Part shown: positions 20,679 to 32,464 of the stretch, piece by piece
Layout of the letters: each line of letters starts with the position of its first letter
Position numbering within the stretch: position 1 is the first letter of the stretch
Notes under the pieces: model-generated
What the model was told of the DNA's origin: nothing
Seen by the model: only the letters and a program-made list of their open reading frames with translations
Database searches by the model: none
Program-made: the position numbers and the translations under genes
Assembly: GCA_006386115.1 (NCBI GenBank)
Contig: VFIW01000047.1
Location: 1-64,000 of the forward strand
Length of the DNA: 64,000 nt
From: Globisporangium splendens
Lineage: Eukaryota > Oomycota > Peronosporomycetes > Pythiales > Pythiaceae
Direction: 5' to 3'

Positions 20679-21752
20679 ATGTTGTCCGCTGATCCTACTG
20701 CGCCACGAACCATCAACGCCTACGCGGGTTTAGAAAAAGACCAAGGGCTCCAGCCTTGGCAGTACCAGTCGCGTCCGCTTGGAGCCGGAGATGTCGAAAT
20801 CAAGATCTCCCACTGCGGCATCTGCTCTTCCGACCTGCACATGCTGGACGGTGGCTGGGGTCCAGCTCCGTTCCCTTGCGTTGCCGGTCACGAAATCATC
20901 GGTGAAGTGACTGTCGTCGGCTCCGAAGTCAAGCACCTCGTGGTAGGTGACCGCGTTGGCGTCGGTGGCCAAGCGTGGGCCTGTCTCAACAAAGACAAAG
21001 AGCGTCCGTGTGCTGAGTGCGCCGATGGCGCTGACGCTTACTGTAGCCGTTCTGTATGGACGATCACCTTGAACTACGAAGATGGCTCTCCATCTTATGG
21101 TGGGTACGCCGACTACATTCGTGTTTTGGCCGACTACGCGTTCAAGATCCCGGACAAGATCCCATCGGACGTCGCGGCACCATTGCTCTGCGCCGGCGCC
21201 ACTGTCTTCACTCCACTGAAGACGTATAACGTGAAGCCTGGCGACCGTGTCGGTGTCATTGGTATCGGCGGCCTTGGTCACATTGCCATTCAGTTCATCC
21301 GCGCGTTGGGTGCGACGCCCATCGCGTTCTCGCGCTCGGCGAACAAGGAGAAGGAGATCCGAGGCCTCGGCGCCGAAGAGTTCTACAACCTGAGCGATCC
21401 AGAGCAAGCGCAGAAGGCTGCTTCGTCGGTGAATGTGTTGCTGATCACTGCCGACGCCACCAACATGCCGTACAACACGTACTTGCAGTTGGTGCGTTCA
21501 CGAGGCACGGTCGTGATGCTGGGTATCCCGAACGACAGTGTGACGTTTGCGCCGTTCTTCTTGGTTCCTCGAGGTGTGCGGTTTGTGGGCAGCGCGATCG
21601 GGTCGATCCAAGATATCAAGGACATGCTCAAGGTCGCGTCGGAGAAGAACGTGCGTCCGATTATTCAGAAGGTTCCAATGGCCAAGGTGAATGAGGGTCT
21701 CCAAATGGTTCGCGATGGCTCGGTCCGCTACCGTGTGGTGCTTGAGAACTGA
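20679..21752 (+). CDS. ADH3: cinnamyl alcohol dehydrogenase-like ADH, third copy
   Basis: Same protein as ADH2 (Leu2 type): zinc ligands Cys46, His71, Cys171 and GIGGLG at 195-200. Upstream type U1, downstream type D1. The frame continues upstream to 20421, but the initiator-like element at 20598-20613 lies within that stretch and ADH1 lacks it, so the ATG at 20679 is preferred. Convergent with ADH4 across the spacer. Confidence 0.93.
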   Translation: MLSADPTAPRTINAYAGLEKDQGLQPWQYQSRPLGAGDVEIKISHCGICSSDLHMLDGGWGPAPFPCVAGHEIIGEVTVVGSEVKHLVVGDRVGVGGQAWACLNKDKERPCAECADGADAYCSRSVWTITLNYEDGSPSYGGYADYIRVLADYAFKIPDKIPSDVAAPLLCAGATVFTPLKTYNVKPGDRVGVIGIGGLGHIAIQFIRALGATPIAFSRSANKEKEIRGLGAEEFYNLSDPEQAQKAASSVNVLLITADATNMPYNTYLQLVRSRGTVVMLGIPNDSVTFAPFFLVPRGVRFVGSAIGSIQDIKDMLKVASEKNVRPIIQKVPMAKVNEGLQMVRDGSVRYRVVLEN

Positions 21753-22528
21753 GTTGCTATTAGCACGCGATGTTCATCTCAAGCTGCGAGTGAGTGAGGA
21801 TGCTTCGTACACGCTCTCGTCCAAAAAAACAACAACAGCAACAAATCGTTGGAGAAGAAAGGTAGCTCTGTTCTACGAGATTAATGACACGTTAATTTTC
21901 GCACGTTAATGAAGTCAACCACTAGTAAGAAAGTGAATCTGTCCCAATTAGCCCACTTCGCAGTTGCAGTTTGTGTGTCGTGCTACAGTATGTACGCAGT
22001 AAGCTGTGGAAAGGTAGATGTTGAGTCTAGCAGTTCCCATTGATTATTAGCGCATTCAAAGGCGTTCCTGGCTTGCGCTGTGCTAGGTAATTCGAGCTTT
22101 ACGACTGCTCTTTCCTCCATGTTTATCCCCGAGTAGCTCCACGGCCGCGGCTGCAATGTGTAACTATTCCCAACGCAAACTCGGTGCCTATGTGCAATCA
22201 GGTTCGAATCCCCTCAAGGCTGCAACGCCATTCAGAATAAAGAAACGAGAGTAGATGCAGAGCCATCAGTTGCACTTCCGTAAGTGACCATCATTCCCCG
22301 GTCACCGATTGTGATATTGCATCAGTTCGTAATTGAACACGCATTGCTCGGTATCCCGATCAATTACCGGTATATTAGCAATTATTGTATGTATTGAGCT
22401 GACATCCATTTTTCCCACCACTTCGAGTGACGAGATATTTGAACCAAGATGTTGCTACTGCTCTTGTATGAAGAAAAACAAGTTCCATCGCTTGTAGCTT
22501 GAGATGAACACCACGTGCTAATAGCAAC
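21753..22528. other. 776-bp spacer between ADH3 and ADH4, with the empty LINE3 target site
   Basis: Non-coding. The undisturbed target of LINE3 (TGCTCGGTATCCCGATCA) is at 22346-22363. The plus strand carries GGTTCGAATCC near 22200, with TAGCTCCACGG about 70 bases before it. These resemble pol III B and A boxes, but stems of a tRNA do not pair. Confidence 0.8.
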
Positions 22529-23602
22529 TCAGTTCTCAAGCACCACACGGTAGCGGACCGAGCCATCGCGAACCATTTGGAGACCCTCATTCACCTTGGC
22601 CATTGGAACCTTCTGAATAATCGGACGCACGTTCTTCTCCGACGCGACCTTGAGCATGTCCTTGATATCTTGGATCGACCCGATCGCGCTGCCCACAAAC
22701 CGCACACCTCGAGGAACCAAGAAGAACGGCGCAAACGTCACACTGTCGTTCGGGATACCCAGCATCACGACCGTGCCTCGTGAACGCACCAACTGCAAGT
22801 ACGTGTTGTACGGCATGTTGGTGGCGTCGGCAGTGATCAGCAACACATTCACCGACGAAGCAGCCTTCTGCGCTTGCTCTGGATCGCTCAGGTTGTAGAA
22901 CTCTTCGGCGCCGAGGCCTCGGATCTCCTTCTCCTTGTTCGCCGAGCGCGAGAACGCGATGGGCGTCGCACCCAACGCGCGGATGAACTGAATGGCAATG
23001 TGACCAAGGCCGCCGATACCAATGACACCGACACGGTCGCCAGGCTTCACGTTATACGTCTTCAGTGGAGTGAAGACAGTGGCGCCGGCGCAGAGCAATG
23101 GTGCCGCGACGTCCGATGGGATCTTGTCCGGGATCTTGAACGCGTAGTCGGCCAAAACACGAATGTAGTCGGCGTACCCACCATAAGATGGAGAGCCATC
23201 TTCGTAGTTCAAGGTGATCGTCCATACAGAACGGCTACAGTAAGCGTCAGCGCCATCGGCGCACTCAGCACACGGACGCTCTTTGTCTTTGTTGAGACAG
23301 GCCCACGCTTGGCCACCGACGCCAACGCGGTCACCTACCACGAGGTGCTTGACTTCGGAGCCGACGACAGTCACTTCACCGATGATTTCGTGACCGGCAA
23401 CGCAAGGGAACGGAGCTGGACCCCAGCCACCGTCCAGCATGTGCAGGTCGGAAGAGCAGATGCCGCAGTGGGAGATCTTGATTTCGACATCTCCGGCTCC
23501 AAGCGGACGCGACTGGTACTGCCAAGGCTGGAGCCCTTGGTCTTTTTCTAAACCCGCGTAGGCGTTGATGGTTCGTGGCGCAGTAGGATCAGCGGACGAC
23601 AT
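22529..23602 (-). CDS. ADH4: cinnamyl alcohol dehydrogenase-like ADH, fourth copy
   Basis: Ser2 type, otherwise the same 357 residues as the other copies. Its upstream DNA (U2) is unrelated to U1: similarity to the other ADH genes stops about 20 bases before the ATG. The downstream flank is D2, as at ADH1. An open frame runs on to 23734, but the initiator-like element at 23658-23673 argues for the ATG at 23602. Confidence 0.93.
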   Translation of the reverse strand: MSSADPTAPRTINAYAGLEKDQGLQPWQYQSRPLGAGDVEIKISHCGICSSDLHMLDGGWGPAPFPCVAGHEIIGEVTVVGSEVKHLVVGDRVGVGGQAWACLNKDKERPCAECADGADAYCSRSVWTITLNYEDGSPSYGGYADYIRVLADYAFKIPDKIPSDVAAPLLCAGATVFTPLKTYNVKPGDRVGVIGIGGLGHIAIQFIRALGATPIAFSRSANKEKEIRGLGAEEFYNLSDPEQAQKAASSVNVLLITADATNMPYNTYLQLVRSRGTVVMLGIPNDSVTFAPFFLVPRGVRFVGSAIGSIQDIKDMLKVASEKNVRPIIQKVPMAKVNEGLQMVRDGSVRYRVVLEN

Positions 23603-24193
23603 GGTTGCTATAGTTGAGTTCTTGAGTGGGTGGTGGTGTTGGCTTGAGGGAGGAAGCAAATTGCAGAATGATACCGAAAAGATGAATCGTTGCCAGAACG
23701 ACCGAGTACGAGGAAGTACGTCAGGCTGTCGCATTCTGAGACCAAGAGGTGTTGCGATTACTATAGGCGAGAAATTACGCTATACAATCGGTCGTCATTC
23801 CCTATCTAGACACAAAATGATCAAAGGCTGTTGCTGTAGGATTACTATAGGCGAAATGTTACGCTATAGAATGAGCATCATTCCTTTACCCAGCACCAAA
23901 TTATTGTATTGCTGATAATATACTGTCAAGTTGTCTGCAATGTGATACAATACAAAACGAGTATTTGCCGGTATATTGGTGGTTACAGTATCGAGAATGG
24001 TCATCATTTATGCTGTGGGTATTAATATGGAACTATCTTCTGGTTGTTTACATTCAAAGCTGGAACCTGCAGCCTAGAACAAAAAGAGAAGCATCAGCAC
24101 ATTTAAGATTCTCGTTTCAAATGATGCAGCGAGGATATGGATTATACAGGAGAAGTGGTGGATCTATAGTGTTCATCTGAACCATGTTTCTCG
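23603..24193. other. Flank X: U2 promoter plus AT-rich DNA with a short direct repeat
   Basis: 591 bp between ADH4 and F2; same as 37884-38474. Two copies of GATTACTATAGGCGA followed by TTACGCTATA occur about 95 bases apart (near 23756 and 23850). No gene seen. Confidence 0.65.
23658..23673 (-). promoter_or_regulatory. Initiator-like element of ADH4 (U2 promoter)
   Basis: TATCATTCTGCAATTT on the minus strand matches 14 of 16 positions of the oomycete initiator consensus, 56 bases before the ADH4 start. U1 and U2 thus both carry an initiator but otherwise share no obvious sequence. Confidence 0.6.
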
Positions 24194-24912
24194 CTCAAAG
24201 GAGAACAGATCAATACAACCTGCCTGAGCCAACTGCTCAGCGTACTGGAGAGACAAGACGTGTCGCGCCAAATGGAAGCATGGGCGACGGCGCGTTTGTA
24301 TTTCGATGGAGGTGCACACGGCAATCCAGGTCCAGGAGGCAGCGGATGGGCACTCATCTTCCTGAATGAACGCAGCAATCGATGGGAACTCAAAGCATGC
24401 GGCTATGCGTACATGGGACCGGAAGTCACGGACAATTGGTGCGAATTCAGCGCACTGAAAGATGGCCTGGCATACAGTGCACACTACCTACAGCACTGTG
24501 AAGTCAAGTTGGAAGTCTTCGGAGATAGCCAAATGATCATCGCATCCCAGAACGGGTTCGCCTCAGTACACCAGACCAAGTTGCAGCCACTAGCAGTTCG
24601 GGTAAATCGAATCATCGCCAACTTTACGTGGACCTCCTGGAACCACACAAAACGAGAACAAAACAAGATGGCCGATCTTCTCGCCAACATGGCAATGAAC
24701 TCCGAGAGTGCGAAGATACTCACCGACGAATCGCGGGGAAACGATCAAGTTTTTATGTCCCAAGTCACAGCTCTACTCGACAATGATATCGGTGCCACAC
24801 CGTCAACACTTAGAAACACCTCACTGTCAGCAGTGTTAATGAGACTCAGGAATTCTTAAACTGTATGTAGATCATAAGTTGAATAGAATTACCTTCTCTC
24901 TCTCTCACTCTC
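24194..24912 (+). mobile_element. F2: 5'-truncated LINE 3' end with open RNase H domain
   Basis: Same boundaries as F1 and F3. The open frame 24260-24859 (199 residues from an ATG) spans the RNase H domain with its acidic residues: FDGGAHGNPGPGG, DNWCEFSALKDG, FGDSQM and KMADLLAN. Closely matches LINE2/LINE3 rather than LINE1. Confidence 0.85.
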
Positions 24913-25673
24913 GCACTACCGAACGATCAGTAGCACCACCGAAGTAATCGTTATAGTACAGGAATCTCTTTGGTGGCCATCCATTTAGATAATGAGGGGA
25001 GTGCAGTAGCACTTACACTGTTTGGGCTACACAAATCCATTTACATATATATATTGATGAAAACTTTAAAAGACTATTACATTGATAGGTTTAAAGTGTA
25101 ATGATACCTTCATCGTCATTTTACCCTTCAAAAAATTATATGTGTGCCATCGTTTTGGCTGTGCATCGCGCACTGACCGTACCTTTGCATCCCATCTTTT
25201 GCTCGTTGGTTTCCACTTTATGCCAATTTGAAGTATCGCACCCATTTATTCAGAAAAGCAATGCCCATTGACATTCGTCTCCTCAGGGAGAATAAACGTT
25301 GATGCTTGCGTTGCACAAATGATCATCACTGCACCGAAGGAGTGATGGCCGTTTCAGTGTCGCAACCACTCATGTATCGCAATCTCGGCAGCTCTCGACC
25401 AATGAGAGGTTCTCAATGCGAGCTACTTTTGTTGCGCAATTACAAAAATGGGAGAACACCACATGCACACACACAAGGTTCAGATATGACAGCACCACGA
25501 GGTGGAGCAGAGAGATAGGATCTGCTGCTGCTGTCCTACTGTCCTGCTCAAGTATATCCCCCTGCTTTCTATCGCTCGGCCATCTTCTCCGTCACCATTC
25601 CACAATTTGGTTCCTCAGCACCATATCTCACCAAGACCAACACTACCCGCCAACGAACTCAACTATAGCAACC
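24913..25673 (+). promoter_or_regulatory. ADH5 upstream region (type U1), initiator-like element at 25593-25608
   Basis: Copy of the ADH3 upstream region at an offset of 4995 bp; CACCATTCCACAATTT lies 66 bases before the ATG. Confidence 0.6.
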
Positions 25674-26747
25674 ATGTTGTCCGCTGATCCTACTGCGCCA
25701 CGAACCATCAACGCCTACGCGGGTTTAGAAAAAGACCAAGGGCTCCAGCCTTGGCAGTACCAGTCGCGTCCGCTTGGAGCCGGAGATGTCGAAATCAAGA
25801 TCTCCCACTGCGGCATCTGCTCTTCCGACCTGCACATGCTGGACGGTGGCTGGGGTCCAGCTCCGTTCCCTTGCGTTGCCGGTCACGAAATCATCGGTGA
25901 AGTGACTGTCGTCGGCTCCGAAGTCAAGCACCTCGTGGTAGGTGACCGCGTTGGCGTCGGTGGCCAAGCGTGGGCCTGTCTCAACAAAGACAAAGAGCGT
26001 CCGTGTGCTGAGTGCGCCGATGGCGCTGACGCTTACTGTAGCCGTTCTGTATGGACGATCACCTTGAACTACGAAGATGGCTCTCCATCTTATGGTGGGT
26101 ACGCCGACTACATTCGTGTTTTGGCCGACTACGCGTTCAAGATCCCGGACAAGATCCCATCGGACGTCGCGGCACCATTGCTCTGCGCCGGCGCCACTGT
26201 CTTCACTCCACTGAAGACGTATAACGTGAAGCCTGGCGACCGTGTCGGTGTCATTGGTATCGGCGGCCTTGGTCACATTGCCATTCAGTTCATCCGCGCG
26301 TTGGGTGCGACGCCCATCGCGTTCTCGCGCTCGGCGAACAAGGAGAAGGAGATCCGAGGCCTCGGCGCCGAAGAGTTCTACAACCTGAGCGATCCAGAGC
26401 AAGCGCAGAAGGCTGCTTCGTCGGTGAATGTGTTGCTGATCACTGCCGACGCCACCAACATGCCGTACAACACGTACTTGCAGTTGGTGCGTTCACGAGG
26501 CACGGTCGTGATGCTGGGTATCCCGAACGACAGTGTGACGTTTGCGCCGTTCTTCTTGGTTCCTCGAGGTGTGCGGTTTGTGGGCAGCGCGATCGGGTCG
26601 ATCCAAGATATCAAGGACATGCTCAAGGTCGCGTCGGAGAAGAACGTGCGTCCGATTATTCAGAAGGTTCCAATGGCCAAGGTGAATGAGGGTCTCCAAA
26701 TGGTTCGCGATGGCTCGGTCCGCTACCGTGTGGTGCTTGAGAACTGA
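25674..26747 (+). CDS. ADH5: cinnamyl alcohol dehydrogenase-like ADH, fifth copy
   Basis: Leu2 type, same protein as ADH2 and ADH3, with U1 upstream and D1 downstream. It was once convergent with ADH6 across 776 bp. LINE3 now lies in that spacer, 610 bp past the stop codon, and places the two genes about 10 kb apart. Confidence 0.93.
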   Translation: MLSADPTAPRTINAYAGLEKDQGLQPWQYQSRPLGAGDVEIKISHCGICSSDLHMLDGGWGPAPFPCVAGHEIIGEVTVVGSEVKHLVVGDRVGVGGQAWACLNKDKERPCAECADGADAYCSRSVWTITLNYEDGSPSYGGYADYIRVLADYAFKIPDKIPSDVAAPLLCAGATVFTPLKTYNVKPGDRVGVIGIGGLGHIAIQFIRALGATPIAFSRSANKEKEIRGLGAEEFYNLSDPEQAQKAASSVNVLLITADATNMPYNTYLQLVRSRGTVVMLGIPNDSVTFAPFFLVPRGVRFVGSAIGSIQDIKDMLKVASEKNVRPIIQKVPMAKVNEGLQMVRDGSVRYRVVLEN

Positions 26748-27357
26748 GTTGCTATTAGCACGCGATGTTCATCTCAAGCTGCGAGTGAGTGAGGATGCTT
26801 CGTACACGCTCTCGTCCAAAAAAACAACAACAGCAACAAATCGTTGGAGAAGAAAGGTAGCTCTGTTCTACGAGATTAATGACACGTTAATTTTCGCACG
26901 TTAATGAAGTCAACCACTAGTAAGAAAGTGAATCTGTCCCAATTAGCCCACTTCGCAGTTGCAGTTTGTGTGTCGTGCTACAGTATGTACGCAGTAAGCT
27001 GTGGAAAGGTAGATGTTGAGTCTAGCAGTTCCCATTGATTATTAGCGCATTCAAAGGCGTTCCTGGCTTGCGCTGTGCTAGGTAATTCGAGCTTTACGAC
27101 TGCTCTTTCCTCCATGTTTATCCCCGAGTAGCTCCACGGCCGCGGCTGCAATGTGTAACTATTCCCAACGCAAACTCGGTGCCTATGTGCAATCAGGTTC
27201 GAATCCCCTCAAGGCTGCAACGCCATTCAGAATAAAGAAACGAGAGTAGATGCAGAGCCATCAGTTGCACTTCCGTAAGTGACCATCATTCCCCGGTCAC
27301 CGATTGTGATATTGCATCAGTTCGTAATTGAACACGCATTGCTCGGTATCCCGATCA
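26748..27357. other. Left part of the ADH5-ADH6 spacer
   Basis: 610 bp matching 21753-22363 closely; ends in the left target site duplicate of LINE3. Non-coding. Confidence 0.8.
27340..27357. repeat. Left 18-bp target site duplicate of LINE3
   Basis: TGCTCGGTATCCCGATCA. The same 18 bases occur at 36626-36643, and only once in the uninterrupted spacers (22346-22363 and, inverted, 7089-7106). Confidence 0.95.
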
Positions 27358-27402
27358 GAGAGAGAGAAGGTAATTCTATTGAACTTATGATCTACATACA
27401 GT

Positions 27403-30400
27403 TTAAGAATTCCTGAGTCTCATTAACACTGCTGACAGTGAGGTGTTTCTTAGTTTTGACGGTGTGGCACCGATATCATTGTCGAGTAGAGCTGCGACTT
27501 GGGACATAAGAACTTGATCATTTCCCCGCGATTCGTCGGTGAGTATCTTCGCACTCTTGGAGTTCATTGCCATGTTGGCGAGAAGATCGGCCATCTTGTT
27601 TTGTTCTCGTTTTGTGTGATTCCAGGAGGTCCACGCAAAGTTGGCGATGATTTGATTTACCCGAACTGCTAGTGGCTGCAACTTGGTCTGGCGTACTGAG
27701 GCGAACCCGTTCTGGGCTGCGATAATCATTTGGCTATCTCCGAAGACTTCCAACTTGACTTCACAGTGCTGTAGGTAGTGTGCACTGTATGCCAGGCCAT
27801 CTTTCAGTGCGCTGAATTCGCACCAATTGTCCGTGACTTCCGGTCCCATGTACGCATAGCCGCATGCTTTGAGTTCCCATCGATTGCTTCGTTCATTCAG
27901 GAAGATGAGTGCCCATCCGCTGCCTCCTGGACCTGGATTGCCGTGTGCACCTCCATCGAAATACAAACGCGCCGTCGCCCATGCTTCCATTTGGCGCGAC
28001 ACGTCTTGTCTCTCCAGTACGCTGAGCAGTTGGCTCAGGCAGGTTGTATTGATCTGTTCTCCTTTGAGCGTTCTCATCCGATGAGCCACAGCCCGCACTT
28101 GCATCACACACGCTGTCCACACTCGCTGATTACTTTCTTCGATAGTGACGTGTTGCCGTTCATGCACTATTTCCACTCTCGTTCTCCACAGCAAAACTGG
28201 GATGCTTGATGTGACGATAAACCACAGTCTCTGTAGTGCTGTCGAGTGTTCCGGAGTAATGAACCCGAAGTGCTTTTCCAATTCCCGGAGCAAAGATCGT
28301 TGACCTGGCGGGACTGTGCGGCTAGCAATATAAGGCAGGAAGAGGTTGAGCGCTTGCTCCGTCAATGTCCGGTCCATCCATCGCCCGAGGAAGGCTGTCC
28401 ACGCGGCTTGTGCTCGCTTGCAACTCCAGACTATGTGTGAGATAGTCTCTTTTGTCTCCCCACATCCGGCATTGCTTGGGTACGCCGAAGACTCGATCCT
28501 TCCCGGATGGAACAGGTTGAGCTGCATCGTAGAAATCCGGTATGTCGTCCACATCTGAAACGGCGTAAGACATCCTCGTTGTTTCCATAGATCTGCTGGT
28601 AGCCGGTGCTGCACATGACTGTACCACTGGTCAGTTCTCGCGCCTTCGTTGAGCTTGTCTATGAGTCCTCCGAGACCTTGATACAACTTGCTGTGCAGCC
28701 TCCGTGTTCGTGTTCGGTCAATTGTCTTCTGGATGCTGTTTGGGGGCGTACGCTCGTGCACCAGCCACGGGCAGTGAGGCTTGAATGTCCACCCTGTGGT
28801 CTTTATTTCTTCCTCGATCATTGCCACGTCTTGTTGACAGATAGCATCCCCAGCCCAGTCGGTCACTGTCCAGAGAGCTCCGTTTGCTTGCCGTTGCATC
28901 TGGATGTAGTCCATGTGGCTCCCCTCCGATACTGGCACCGCGATGATGGTTCCCATGCCGTTGCTGATCCACTTGTACTCTCGTTTTGTGTGTTTCCTGC
29001 TCCACGGCTCCTGGTGACTGTTCAACTGGTTGCCTGCATCGATTTCTATCTTCGGTGAGCATAGAATGATGCTGGTTACGAATTTTCGCAGGGTGATCAT
29101 TCGTTTGAACGTGAGAGTCGCCGTCATGGTTGGTAGCCGCACGGAGAACACTCGCTCTTCTTCCCGTCTCACGTTGAAGCTGGCCAAATTGCATTCCTTC
29201 AGGAAACGAACCGTTTTGACTGAATACTGCTCACCTTGACTGTCAATTATCCAGGGGTTATCGTTCCACTGAAAGGATGGCCAGAAGGCTCGAGTCTCTT
29301 CCGATAGTTGATGAATCGTCTGCTCAGGCTTCCTCTCAAAGTACACACCTACACGTCCGTCTGATCTCCACTCAAGATCCAGGGTCGGTAGTAAGGATTC
29401 CATTTGCTGCTTCAGATCGTCTTTCCACGCGGGATTGCGTCTCTCTGCCGCCACCAAGTCTTCACAGAGATACTCCCACCCGAGTCTGTGGATATTGTTT
29501 GTCTGGTACAGCCTTGTCTGTGCTAGCTGGCTTCGCTCCTTTGGTGAAATCGCGCAACATCCCCGGTTTTGACTTTTGTCCCGATGCACCTGTTCATGCC
29601 AAGCTTCTGTATACTTGTCTCGCGCTCGCAGTATCCACCGAGTTGTCCGCCGCATCGCTTGTCGCTTTATTGCAAGAGGTATTGAGTAGAGACCTATGCC
29701 TCCTTCCTTGACTGGCAAGTAGAGCAGGGAAGGACTCACCTTGTGCCTCGTGCCGTCTGTGCCGAGTGTCGATTTCCACAAAAATTGCTTTTGTAGATTC
29801 ACTAGCTGGTCCACGACCTTCGCTGGGGGCTTGATGTAGCCGGCAGTGAACAGAATCGACGGCAGTAAGACCGAATTCAGTAGAAGCACTCTCCCCACCA
29901 CACTGTTGGAGACTTTGGCCGCGATGATCAATCTGGTTCGGAGCTTTTGCAGGCGGTCCTCCCAATTAGCTTGTGTGATGTTCCCGGTACCTATTTGGAT
30001 GCCAAGGTACCTCACCGTCTCTCCATGCTTCAGGAATTGGAATGCCGCATCTTTGTTCCTGGACTACTGCTGTGTTGAGACAGATGTAGCTGCTTTTCGT
30101 TGGTTGCACGTGCAGACCTGATTGCTGGCCGAACTCGGACAGCAGCTGCATCAGTCGAGGCAGCTGTTTCCCTTGCTTCAAAAAGACGGCGGAGTCGTCG
30201 ACGAAGGTCGAAATGAGATGGGGTTCTGCTCCGGATCTGGTCACACGAATTCCTTCCAGATGGGGGTCTTGTTGTACTGCTAGTGCGAGAATCTCCGCGG
30301 CGACAATAAACAGCAGAGGGGCCAGGGGGCAACCTTGACGAATTCCCGACTTGACCTCCCATTCTCTCGACACTTCACCGTTCACCAGGTACTGCGCTGT

Positions 30401-32326
30401 AGTGTCCGAGTGCATTCGACGTACTAAATCCACAAATTGTCGCCCAAAGCCGAACTTGCTCAGCACAAGATACAGAAAATCTCTGTCCAACGTGTCGTAA
30501 GCCTTCATGAAGTCAAGCATCGCAATTCCCGGAGCGTCATCCAACCCTTCACCGTTGTTGTGGTACGCTTTGTCCAATGCGGCTTGCATGATGAGGATCG
30601 AGTTCTCCATCAGTCGGTCGCGTACGAAGCCTTGTTGTGCTTCCCCGATGATCCACAGAAGGACGTCTTGCAGCCTTGTTGCCAAGACTTTTGCAAACAA
30701 CTTGTAAGTGGTCGTAAGCAGAGTGATTGGTCTGTAGTCGAGGGGGTTTGGCGAATCTCCTTTCTTGCGCAACGGTATCACGATTCCTTGACCGAATGAT
30801 CGTGGCATGGGTGCCCCGCGTTGGATGTTGTTGAATTCGCGCACCAAAACTTCGACCACCCCGTCCTCGCAATCCTTGTAGAAGTCATTGTTCAGACTGT
30901 CCACGCCACCTGCCTTATGCCGATGTAAAGCCGCGATCGCCTCTCGTACTTCCTTTTCAGTGATGGGTGCCATCAAGTCTTGGTTTTGCTCTTCCGTGAC
31001 TTTTCGAGTTTCCGGAATGTACACCAGTGCATCAAATCGCTGTTCAGCCTTCTGCGGAGGGACCGCAGCATGGCTCTGGCCAGTGATTTGGTGCCATTCT
31101 GCCCCCATGATGTCCGCTAGACTCGCGTTTGGTGAGTGGTACCTTCCGGGAGTCGGTTCCAATCGCGAAATTGTTTGATCCCGCTGCCAGTTGGCAATCC
31201 TCCGAAAGAAGTGACGAACATCCCCCTGCGTTGCTTGCATATACTTACCGAATTTGAACTCTGCTGCCTCCCTTGCCGCGTTTGCTTGTTCTTCGATCAG
31301 CTGACGCCTTATGCGGTTTGCCGGTCGGTGCTGCTGATCCTCCAACTTTTGCCGGTATCTTCGTACTTGCCGCTTCTCTGATCGACTTACTCTCAGTATT
31401 GCTTTGATGATACGCTGCTCCAGGTTGTTCCACACGATTGACCCTTCACTCTGCATCAGCTCCAGCTCGTGAGCGATTGCCTTTTGCACCCCAGTCCGCA
31501 CCAAGTCAGGACGCGAGGTTCGCATCGGGTACCTGCACTTGTTCACTCTCTTTGGTCTCTGCGGTTGACTCGTCCATTTCATATGCAGCACCACTGCTTG
31601 GTGATCCGAGTAGCGCTTGGGTAGCTCTATGGCCTCCCATTGCACGGCGCTGCCCAGGTTTCCTGCGATATAGAATCGGTCGAGTCGACTGGCTGAGTTT
31701 TTTCTCCAGTATGTGAAATGCTCCGTCGGTTCCCTCTGCACTGGCCACTCCGGATCCTCCACTAGCTCCCGTGCGTCGTAAATGTTCCACTCCGTCACTA
31801 ATCGTCTCAGTTCTGCACTTTCGCACTGCACAGGTAGCCGAACTCCTCTTTGGTACCGGTCCCGTTGCTTGTCGAGCACACAATTGAAGTCTCCTCCGAG
31901 CACTGCTGCTCCACGATGAGTCCCGAACTCTTCGTTTAGGCGTCGGAAGAAGTGTTCTCGCTCTGATTTCTTGTTGGGTGCGTACACATTAATCCACACC
32001 ACTCCCTTGGACTTGATAGCGACTGTGCGATTCGTCCACTTGGATTCCTCGATCAGTTGTGTTTCGCTAATCGTCTTCGGATTTGTGAGTATTGCCACTC
32101 CGCCGGTCGCGTCTGGATGGATGGACCAAAAGGACGTTGGTTCGTCCAGGTTTGCAACCCCCCATATTCGGTTCCAGTAATGTCGGAGTCTGCTTTCTTC
32201 TTTGGCTGTGGTGATCCTCGTCTCCTGTAAATAAATGATATCATGCTTTTCTGCGGTTAGTGCCCCCTTGAGATCCTCTAACCATTTTGTTCGTTCTTTC
32301 TTTTTGAATCCGCACACGTTCTGAGT
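27403..32326 (-). pseudogene. LINE3 ORF2: endonuclease/RT/RNase H gene with one frameshift
   Basis: All the domains of LINE1 ORF2 are present. One extra base near 30033 (GAATTCC against GAATTC in the coding strand reading) separates an N-terminal 783-residue frame, with endonuclease and RT through FVDD, from a C-terminal 870-residue frame with the rest of RT, the CCHC-like motif and RNase H. No nonsense codons were noticed elsewhere. The ATG of LINE1 ORF2 (82) is ACG here, so how ORF2 starts in this copy is unclear. The break could also be a sequencing error. Confidence 0.85.
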
Positions 32327-32464
32327 TAATACCCGTAGCGTGTTAGGACATGGTCATTTTTCCTTTTTTTGGTTTTGTAAAATGCATTCTTGAGGGCATG
32401 TAGTGCGGCGTACATTTCTGTGCCTGGGCTACTGCCACCTTGGTTACCTGTTGGTGTCGCGCCT

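Noticed and set aside
22130..22230. tRNA gene in the ADH spacer
   Set aside because: A B-box-like string is present, but neither acceptor nor T stem pairs; kept only as a low-interest finding.
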